NCBI GenBank assembly: GCA_003223695.1
Contig: QHVY01000025.1
Coordinates: forward strand, 1 to 9,726
Direction of reading: 5' to 3'
DNA: 9,726 bases
Source: Acidobacteriota bacterium
GTDB lineage: Bacteria > Acidobacteriota > Thermoanaerobaculia > Gp7-AA8
Positions 4,907 to 9,726 of the stretch are shown here, piece by piece. How positions within the stretch are numbered: position 1 is the stretch's first letter; every line of letters begins with the position of its first letter. The notes beneath the pieces were generated by a model. The model was given only the letters and a program-made list of their open reading frames with translations, had not been told where the DNA came from and did not search any database. Both the position numbers and the translations under genes were made by a program.

Positions 4907-6457
4907 CTACTGCGACGTCGCCACGCCGGTGTCGGGCTGGGCAGGAATCAGAAACGTATCGCCGGAAGTGTTATCGATTTCGGACGCATAGGCGAAGATT
5001 CCGGCGCTCGCGTCAAAGCTGAGCGTCAGGTTCTCTGTGTTCGAAACGTTGACGCCGGGAAAATAGGTGCCGATCGAGTTCTGCTGCTGCGAAAGCGGCT
5101 GCAGTGTGAGCACATTCGAGCCGATCACATTGCCGGCGGCATCGCGCGCCTCGAGGCGCACCGTGACCGCAGTCTGATTCGGATTGAAGAATCCAACATT
5201 CGATCGGAATCCCGATATAGCAGCCACCGTGTTGGACACTTGCGGAATGGCGCCTCGGCGCAGTGCCTCGCTGCGCGCAAATGCCGGCACGAACTGTCCG
5301 AAGCTGCCGTTCGGCGTGTTGATATAAATCCGCGACGTGGCGACGACATTCGCCGCGCTCGTAATGCGAATCGCGCCCACACCGGTGATGCTCAAACCAG
5401 TTGTTCCGGCGATGTCATTGAGAACAGCCGTTCCGCGCGCTGGAAGATTCACCACGAGTGAATTCGTCGCAGTCGTGTTTGCACTCGTGCCTGCCTGGAA
5501 AAATTCGACGAGGGCGACCGTCGGTGCGGTGAATGCTGGATTGAAAATTCGTACATCGCTGATGAATGTTTGACCGATGCCATTCGTCACGTGACCGGCG
5601 ACCGGAATGTCCACCTCCTGCGCGGGCACGAGCTGCCCGCGAATTTCGCCGGCCGGAAATGCCGTCGAGTGCAGATTCACGTAATAGCCGATGGCGGTCG
5701 ATGCACTCGCCAGATTCGTAAGATCGCTGGCAATCAGCGCTCCTGTCTGCCGGTCGGCGATCGCAGCGAAGCCTTTGGTGTGTCCGCCGACGATCTGGTC
5801 GGGCGACGTCGCAAAATTGATGATCACCGGTCCGGCGACGCCGGCCGCGCCGCGATGAATATGCGACAGAGTCGGACTGGCCACTCCGCTGCTGTTCACC
5901 TCCCAGGCAATCGTGTTGTTGTTGAAATCAAAAGTTACGAGTGCGCCTCCGAATGCACTGCTGCCGGTTGGCGGCACCTCATTTGCGCCACGCAGCTCCG
6001 CGGCGTACATCGTGGTGCCGCCGCTGACGAACGAGAGCTGGCCACGCGCGGCTCCGCCGGGACACTGATTTGTGTGCACGTTCACATAGAAGTTGCTGGG
6101 GTTCTGCAGCATCCTCTGAGCAACGGCAGAGTCAATCGGGAAGGTTCCGGTCATCGTGCCGTTGACGAACTGCCCGCCGAGACCGACGAGATTGACCACT
6201 ACGTTCCCCGCTACGCCCGCGGGGCCTTCGTGAATGTGAAAAATGGTGATCGGACTACCGAGGTTCGCGACGGTGATCGTGACTGTGATGTTTTGTCGTG
6301 TGGAGTCGAACGTAACAGTCGCGTTCCCGGTTCCGGTCCCGGCACACGGCGGAACTTCCTGCGCCGCCGTGAGCACCGCGCCTAATGTTTGCGCAAAAAT
6401 GTTTGCGGTTGAGAGCAGAGCAATTGCAAAGCTGACGAACAGAGCGCGTCGCTTCAT
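4907..6457 (-). CDS. Secreted protein with two CHRD domains and a duplicated C-terminal module
   Basis: A 516-residue exported protein. Residues 1-23 form a signal peptide ending in FAQ. Two tandem CHRD domains (a family first described in chordin) follow. Domain 1 (about 25-144) has AAQEVPP, FHIHEGPAGVAG (73-84) and YVNVHTNQCPGGAARGQL (124-141). Domain 2 (about 150-277) has GANEVPP, SHIHRGAAGVAG (198-209) and YYVNLHSTAFPAGEIRGQL (258-276). Cys38 and Cys132 occur only in domain 1, at positions matching T164 and F267 of domain 2, so they probably form a disulphide. Residues 285-510 look like two copies of an Ig-like beta module: SDVRIFNPAFTAPTVALVEF (300-319) aligns with SNVGFFNPNQTAVTVRLEAR (419-438). 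There is no anchor or sorting signal, so periplasmic or extracellular placement is inferred. Function is unknown; CHRD domains are assumed to mediate binding. The start is fixed by a strong SD. Confidence 0.9.
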   Translation of the reverse strand: MKRRALFVSFAIALLSTANIFAQTLGAVLTAAQEVPPCAGTGTGNATVTFDSTRQNITVTITVANLGSPITIFHIHEGPAGVAGNVVVNLVGLGGQFVNGTMTGTFPIDSAVAQRMLQNPSNFYVNVHTNQCPGGAARGQLSFVSGGTTMYAAELRGANEVPPTGSSAFGGALVTFDFNNNTIAWEVNSSGVASPTLSHIHRGAAGVAGPVIINFATSPDQIVGGHTKGFAAIADRQTGALIASDLTNLASASTAIGYYVNLHSTAFPAGEIRGQLVPAQEVDIPVAGHVTNGIGQTFISDVRIFNPAFTAPTVALVEFFQAGTSANTTATNSLVVNLPARGTAVLNDIAGTTGLSITGVGAIRITSAANVVATSRIYINTPNGSFGQFVPAFARSEALRRGAIPQVSNTVAAISGFRSNVGFFNPNQTAVTVRLEARDAAGNVIGSNVLTLQPLSQQQNSIGTYFPGVNVSNTENLTLSFDASAGIFAYASEIDNTSGDTFLIPAQPDTGVATSQ

Positions 6458-6459
6458 AT

Positions 6460-6469
6460 CTCCTCCTTT
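6460..6469 (-). promoter_or_regulatory. Strong ribosome binding site of the CHRD gene
   Basis: Read on the minus strand, AAAGGAGGAG ends 2 nt before the ATG at 6457. The central AGGAGG core gives more usual spacing. It supports efficient translation and this start. Confidence 0.8.
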
Positions 6470-6531
6470 GGTCGCAGGAGATACTTCCGCTTTTACAACT
6501 TGTCGGCTGCAAATGTTGTGTTACATTGCGG

Positions 6532-7431
6532 TTATGCTCGACTTCGGCTCGGGCGGGGGGCGGCGGCGGCGCGAATGGCCATCATCGCTGCACCTTCGAC
6601 TGGATTCCGCTGCGAGGGTCCGACTTTCGCCCGCGGCGCTCTGGCGATGATCGTCTCCCGCATTGGCGCGAGCAGCAGCTCGCCGGCGTTGAACGCGCCG
6701 CCGACATAAGCGACGGGAATCTCGCGATCGACCATTTTCAATCGCTGCGCGACAGCGACAACGCACGCGCCGAGCTCCCGTCCGGCATCCTTCAAAATCG
6801 CGCTCGCCACCTGATCTTCCGCCTCGGCCGCCTCGATGACGAGCTTGCTGTAGCGCGCGATGTCATCGGCATGCGTTGTCGTTGCGTAAACAAAACGGGG
6901 GATCTCTGACGCGGCGAGCTCGTAATCGCGGCTCAGGATGTCGAGCATCTTCGTTGACGGCCCGCGCCCGTCGTATGCGCGCAACACCGCAGACAATCCG
7001 GCGCGCGCGATTCCATACGCGCTTCCTTCGTCGCCGAGCGTCGGCCCCCAACCGCCCGCCCGTGCTTCCTCGCCCGCTTCGTTGCGCCCGAATGCAACCG
7101 ACCCTGTCCCCGCGATCACGACGGCGCCGGCGCCGAAGCCGATCGCGCCCGTCAGTGCGATGCGCGCATCGTTGTCGACGGTGAAGTTGCCGCGCGGGAA
7201 GAAAATGTTCAGCGAGTCGACAATCTCCTGACGATGCGCAGGATGATCGGCGCCGGCGATGCCGCAGTACGCCCAAACGATTTCGCGGCTGGCGACGTCT
7301 GCATTGACGAGCGCTTTGTTGACCGCGCGTTCGATGTTGCGCGCACCGTCGCCGAGCGATTTCCCCTGATCGTCGGTGACGAGCGCTGCCGTTTTGGAGG
7401 CGCCTCCGTCGACTCCGAGGAAATAGGTCAT
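6532..7431 (-). CDS. BadF/BadG/BcrA/BcrD-type ATPase, N-acetylglucosamine-kinase-like
   Basis: A 299-residue cytoplasmic protein of the ASKHA (actin/sugar kinase/Hsp70) fold. It is closest to the BadF/BadG/BcrA/BcrD group, which includes N-acetylglucosamine kinases. Phosphate-1 motif: FLGVDGGASKT (4-14). Likely catalytic aspartate region: VDNDAR (85-90). Phosphate-2 motif: IAGTGSVAFG (106-115). A GGWGPTLGDEGSAYGIAR stretch (126-143) is typical of the sugar-kinase subgroup, and an adenosine motif AYVGGAFNAGELLLAPM lies at 241-257. The C-terminus ends with the usual PVEGAAMMA, then a short Arg/Pro tail. Length is normal for N-acetylglucosamine-kinase-like members. The ATG at 7431 gives the family-typical N-terminus; no good SD precedes it, and the frame is open to a TTG at 7473. 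It lies 74 bp upstream of the CHRD gene on the same strand, possibly co-transcribed, with no obvious functional link. Phosphorylation of an amino sugar, perhaps in cell-wall recycling, is inferred. Confidence 0.9.
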   Translation of the reverse strand: MTYFLGVDGGASKTAALVTDDQGKSLGDGARNIERAVNKALVNADVASREIVWAYCGIAGADHPAHRQEIVDSLNIFFPRGNFTVDNDARIALTGAIGFGAGAVVIAGTGSVAFGRNEAGEEARAGGWGPTLGDEGSAYGIARAGLSAVLRAYDGRGPSTKMLDILSRDYELAASEIPRFVYATTTHADDIARYSKLVIEAAEAEDQVASAILKDAGRELGACVVAVAQRLKMVDREIPVAYVGGAFNAGELLLAPMRETIIARAPRAKVGPSQRNPVEGAAMMAIRAAAAPRPSRSRA

Positions 7432-7483
7432 CGCGGTGAGTTTAAGAGAGATCGGACCGCCATTTGCACCCAATCATTACTCT

Positions 7484-7488
7484 GGAGG
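7484..7488 (+). promoter_or_regulatory. Ribosome binding site of the lipoprotein gene
   Basis: GGAGG lies 9 nt upstream of the ATG at 7498. It supports that start over a much longer in-frame extension to 7234, which is antisense to the kinase. Confidence 0.7.
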
Positions 7489-7497
7489 ACACCAATC

Positions 7498-7974
7498 ATG
7501 AAACGCAATCGTATTCTGATTCTTGCAGTAATGGCGTTGATGGTTGCCGGCCTCATGACGTCATGCAAGTCATCCGGCATGGCCATGACGTCGAGAGGAC
7601 AACTGTTCAAGATCAACATCTACGCGCCGACCACCCTGGCCGAGGGGGCAGACGGGAACGTCGATGTGGTGTTGAGCAATCGCGGCGTCAACAATGTCTC
7701 CGATATTCTCGCGGACGTCGAGCTGCCTCCGCAGTTGATCGTTCTCGATCAGACGAATGATCGCGGAATCACGATCTCGCACGATCCCGGATCGGCGACC
7801 TATCACTTCACTGTCGGCAGTTTGAATCCTGGAGAAGACTCGCACATCCGCTTCCATGTGCGGACTGCGTTCGGTACGCTGAGCGAGACCGGACAAATCA
7901 GCGTGACGGCATGGCAGCGCGATCTGCCGGGCGACAAGCTGTTCCGCAAGACCACGATCGGGTTGCAGCGATAG
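7498..7974 (+). CDS. Probable lipoprotein with DUF11-like beta domain
   Basis: A 158-residue exported protein. The signal sequence MKRNRILILAVMALMVAGLM is followed by TSC, so Cys23 is the likely lipidated residue; the lipobox is slightly atypical, with Met at -3. The mature part (about 36-139) reads as one Ig-like beta-sandwich of the DUF11/CARDB kind: LAEGADGNVDVVLSNRGVNN (48-67), a middle VELPPQLIVLDQ stretch, then VGSLNPGEDSHIRFHVRTAF (106-125), matching the usual 'goes through increments of stated potential' pattern of these repeats. A single domain of this sort on a lipid anchor suggests an adhesive or scaffold role in the envelope, which is inference. It is divergent from the kinase with a 66-bp gap. 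Downstream lies the second CACAGAG-type inverted repeat. Confidence 0.85.
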   Translation: MKRNRILILAVMALMVAGLMTSCKSSGMAMTSRGQLFKINIYAPTTLAEGADGNVDVVLSNRGVNNVSDILADVELPPQLIVLDQTNDRGITISHDPGSATYHFTVGSLNPGEDSHIRFHVRTAFGTLSETGQISVTAWQRDLPGDKLFRKTTIGLQR

Positions 7975-7997
7975 AGGCGCCGTCGCTCGTCGAGAGC

Positions 7998-8061
7998 TAT
8001 CACCACAGAGAGAACGGAGGAGACGGAGATCCTCGTCCTCTCCGTCCTCTCTGTGGTGATA
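7998..8061. repeat. CACAGAG-family inverted repeat, second locus
   Basis: Two abutting 32-nt arms, 7998-8029 and 8030-8061, are reverse complements at 27 of 32 positions. The ends TATCACCACAGAGAG and CTCTCTGTGGTGATA are perfect and face outward. The interior again has an approximate 9-nt rhythm (AGAACGGAGGAGACGGAG), but with CGGAG in place of CAGAG. It occupies most of the 108-bp gap between the lipoprotein stop and the LOG gene start, and ends 21 nt before that start. It shares TCACCACAGAG with the locus at 420-612. Confidence 0.87.
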
Positions 8062-8070
8062 TCAACCATG

Positions 8071-8076
8071 TAGACT
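8071..8076 (+). promoter_or_regulatory. Candidate -10 element for leaderless LOG transcription
   Basis: TAGACT, matching TAnnnT, ends 6 nt before the ATG at 8083, and no SD-like sequence precedes that ATG. This is the layout expected if transcription begins at or next to the start codon. No convincing -35 box is seen. Confidence 0.25.
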
Positions 8077-8082
8077 TCGCGG

Positions 8083-8841
8083 ATGGAGCGCAAGCAGCAA
8101 CGTAAACAAGAGATTCACATCCCACCAAAACCGCGAGAGGCGCTGGAGGATCGCAAGCTTCTCGATCATCCGGCGCCCGCCGCCCGCCTGCAGAGTGAGT
8201 CGTGGCGGGTCCTGCGCATCACCAGTGAATTCGTAGCCGGATTCGAACACCTCGCGGACGTTTATCCCGCAGTCTCGATCTTCGGGTCGGCGCGGACGAA
8301 ACTCTCGAACAAGTACTACGACGCAGCGGTGCGCACGGCCGAGCTGATCGGCAAAGCAGGCTTCGCGATCATCACCGGCGGCGGACCGGGAATCATGGAG
8401 GCCGCCAACAAGGGAGCGCGTCTGGCCGGCGTGCTCTCCATCGGCTGCAACATCGAGCTGCCGTTCGAGCAGAAGATCAACAAGTACGTCGATCGCGAGA
8501 TGACCTTCCGCTACTTTTTCGTCCGCAAGATGATGTTCGTGAAGTACTCCGAGGCATTCATCACATTTCCTGGCGGCTTCGGCACGCTCGACGAGCTGAT
8601 GGGCGCGCTGACGCTGATCCAGACGAAGAAAATCACGAATTTCCCGGTGATCCTCTTCGGCAAAGACTATTGGGGCGGCCTCATCGACTGGCTGCGCGAA
8701 CAGGTTCTCGCAGCGAACAACATCAAGCAGGAAGATGTCGACAGCATTCGCATCGTCGATGATCCCAAACGCGTGCGCGACATCGTTGTCGAATTTCACG
8801 AGCGGGCGAAGACGATGAAGACCGACGAGGACGAAAGCTAG
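8083..8841 (+). CDS. LOG-family (TIGR00730) Rossmann-fold nucleotide phosphoribohydrolase
   Basis: A 252-residue cytoplasmic protein of the LOG / 'lysine decarboxylase-like' family. Members cleave N6-modified or plain nucleoside monophosphates into base plus ribose 5-phosphate; the older lysine decarboxylase label is misleading. Signatures: VSIFGSAR (64-71), ITGGGPGIMEAANKGA (97-112), FVRKMMF with Arg148 and Lys149 (146-152), and PGGFGTLDE (163-171), whose final Glu together with the Arg is part of the known active site. About 40 extra N-terminal residues, charged and Pro-rich, precede SWRVLRITSEFVAGFE, as in the longer bacterial subgroup. Substrate (cytokinin-type AMP versus AMP or other purine nucleotide) cannot be told from sequence. 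No SD precedes the ATG. The stop codon is immediately followed by the GTG of the next gene, so the two are probably co-transcribed and translationally coupled. Confidence 0.92.
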   Translation: MERKQQRKQEIHIPPKPREALEDRKLLDHPAPAARLQSESWRVLRITSEFVAGFEHLADVYPAVSIFGSARTKLSNKYYDAAVRTAELIGKAGFAIITGGGPGIMEAANKGARLAGVLSIGCNIELPFEQKINKYVDREMTFRYFFVRKMMFVKYSEAFITFPGGFGTLDELMGALTLIQTKKITNFPVILFGKDYWGGLIDWLREQVLAANNIKQEDVDSIRIVDDPKRVRDIVVEFHERAKTMKTDEDES

Positions 8842-9726
8842 GTGTCGTTTCGTCGCGTCGCAACGTTCTGCGCGATCGCCATCATCTATCTCGCGCTTCC
8901 CAACATCTACCCGCGATTCATGTCGCCGAACGAATACTCCCGGCTCTGGTTGTCGCGGGCTATCCTCGAACACGAATCCTTTCGCATCGATCCGTATTTG
9001 CGAAATCTCTCCCTCGATCAGGTCAGCGATGTCGCATCCTTCAATGGCCACTTCTACAGCGACAAAGCGATCGGCATGTCGCTCGCCGCTGTGCCGGCGA
9101 TCGCGCTTCTGCGACTGATCGCACCGAACGCCTCAATACTGACGACGCTGTTCGTGGCGCGCTTCTTCACCGTCACCATTCCTGCGCTGATCGTGCTCTG
9201 GGTCCTTCTCAAAAGGTCCAGAACCGCAGTCGCCGTTGTGACGGTGGTCGGACTCTATTTGGGATCCGTGATCTTTCCGCAGGCGCTCGGCCTCACCGGG
9301 CATCTTCCGATGACGATTCTCATCTGTACTGCGGCCGCCCTGGTCGGACGAAACGAATTGACCAACGCGCGCGCCGCACTCGCCGGTTTGCTCGCCGGCG
9401 CGGCGATTCTCATCGACTTCACGAGCGGCATCGCCGCGATCGGACTCTTGATTCTGCTCGCCGTGCGAACGAGGTCGATTAAGAAATTCATTCTGTTCGC
9501 GATTTTTTGTGCGGCGATCGCTTCAGTCCAGCTTTTCGTCAACGCACACTGCTTCGGTGGCCCTCTCGATTTTGCCTACCATCACGAAGTCAATCCGCTG
9601 GACCAAACGAACCGGGCGGGCGGTCTTTTCGGAATCGGAATCCCGAGACTCGACGCGATTTGGGGACTCACCTTCGGAAGAATGCAGGGGATGTTCATCC
9701 ATTCTCCATTCCTGCTTCTCGCGATT
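8842..9726 (+). CDS. Polytopic GT-C-type (ArnT/PMT-like) membrane protein, 5' part
   Basis: The frame opens with GTG directly after the LOG stop codon and stays open for 295 codons to the right edge, so the C-terminus is missing. Residues 6-22 form a first hydrophobic helix. A non-membrane segment follows (about 25-75), containing SPNEYSRLWLSRAILEH and NGHFYSDKAIGMSLAAVP. Then come about six more membrane segments, and a loop with GGPLDFAYHHEVNPLDQTNR before LFGIGIPRLDAIWGLTFGRM. The first-loop acidic residue plus the FYSDKA-G motif resemble uncharacterised GT-C membrane glycosyltransferase-like proteins (glycosyltransferase family 39 style), which use polyprenyl-linked sugars outside the inner membrane. 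That assignment is inference from layout and motif memory. ATG 8920 is a possible but worse start, since it loses the first helix. No functional link with the LOG protein is obvious. Confidence 0.75.
   Translation, partial: MSFRRVATFCAIAIIYLALPNIYPRFMSPNEYSRLWLSRAILEHESFRIDPYLRNLSLDQVSDVASFNGHFYSDKAIGMSLAAVPAIALLRLIAPNASILTTLFVARFFTVTIPALIVLWVLLKRSRTAVAVVTVVGLYLGSVIFPQALGLTGHLPMTILICTAAALVGRNELTNARAALAGLLAGAAILIDFTSGIAAIGLLILLAVRTRSIKKFILFAIFCAAIASVQLFVNAHCFGGPLDFAYHHEVNPLDQTNRAGGLFGIGIPRLDAIWGLTFGRMQGMFIHSPFLLLAI

Noticed and set aside
5570..6385. Plus-strand 271-residue frame antisense to the CHRD gene
   Set aside because: Shadow frame; the sense strand has a signal peptide, a strong SD and two CHRD domains.
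6458..6531. Promoter in the gap between the kinase and CHRD genes
   Set aside because: Hexamer-like sequences are present, but none has acceptable -35/-10 spacing.
8062..9051. Minus-strand 329-residue frame over the LOG gene and membrane protein gene
   Set aside because: Charged, His/Asp/Arg-rich antisense composition. It spans the boundary of two well-supported plus-strand genes.

Overview
The window is about 9.7 kb of high-GC bacterial DNA carrying nine complete or nearly complete genes and two that run off the edges. The gene set includes a secreted M28 peptidase, an OmpW-like porin, a CHRD-domain exported protein, a lipoprotein with a DUF11-like domain, and short palindromic repeats between genes. 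This suggests a Gram-negative environmental bacterium, plausibly an Acidobacteriota member. That placement is inference from gene content and style; there is no rRNA or other marker gene here.

Left part (1-1431). The 3' end of an unrecognised gene is followed by a perfect 95-bp tandem duplication. The repeat holds both the stop codon of that gene and the start codon of the next one. The next gene encodes an unrecognised 147-residue helical protein. It converges on a small unrecognised minus-strand gene, and one CTAG supplies both stop codons.

Middle part (1432-4906). A signal-peptide-bearing, PA-domain-containing M28 zinc aminopeptidase reads rightward. An SLC13/ArsB-type (ion transporter superfamily) permease reads leftward into it, and the two open frames overlap by 146 bp at their 3' ends. 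A 60-bp divergent gap separates the permease from an OmpW-family outer-membrane beta-barrel. A double-palindrome, REP-like element fills the convergent gap after the barrel gene.

Right part (4907-9726). The minus strand carries a secreted protein with two CHRD domains plus two repeats of an Ig-like C-terminal module. Upstream of it on the same strand lies a BadF/BcrA-type (N-acetylglucosamine-kinase-like) sugar kinase. On the plus strand follow a DUF11-like lipoprotein, a second member of the CACAGAG inverted-repeat family, a LOG-family (TIGR00730) nucleotide phosphoribohydrolase and, with zero spacing, the start of a polytopic GT-C-type membrane protein that runs off the right edge.

The genes look like ordinary chromosomal housekeeping and envelope functions rather than one dedicated system. 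I see no phage, transposase, CRISPR, toxin-antitoxin or defence gene. The most notable non-coding content is the 9-bp-periodic CACAGAG repeat family at two loci, the start/stop-codon-carrying tandem duplication, and the unusual 146-bp convergent overlap.
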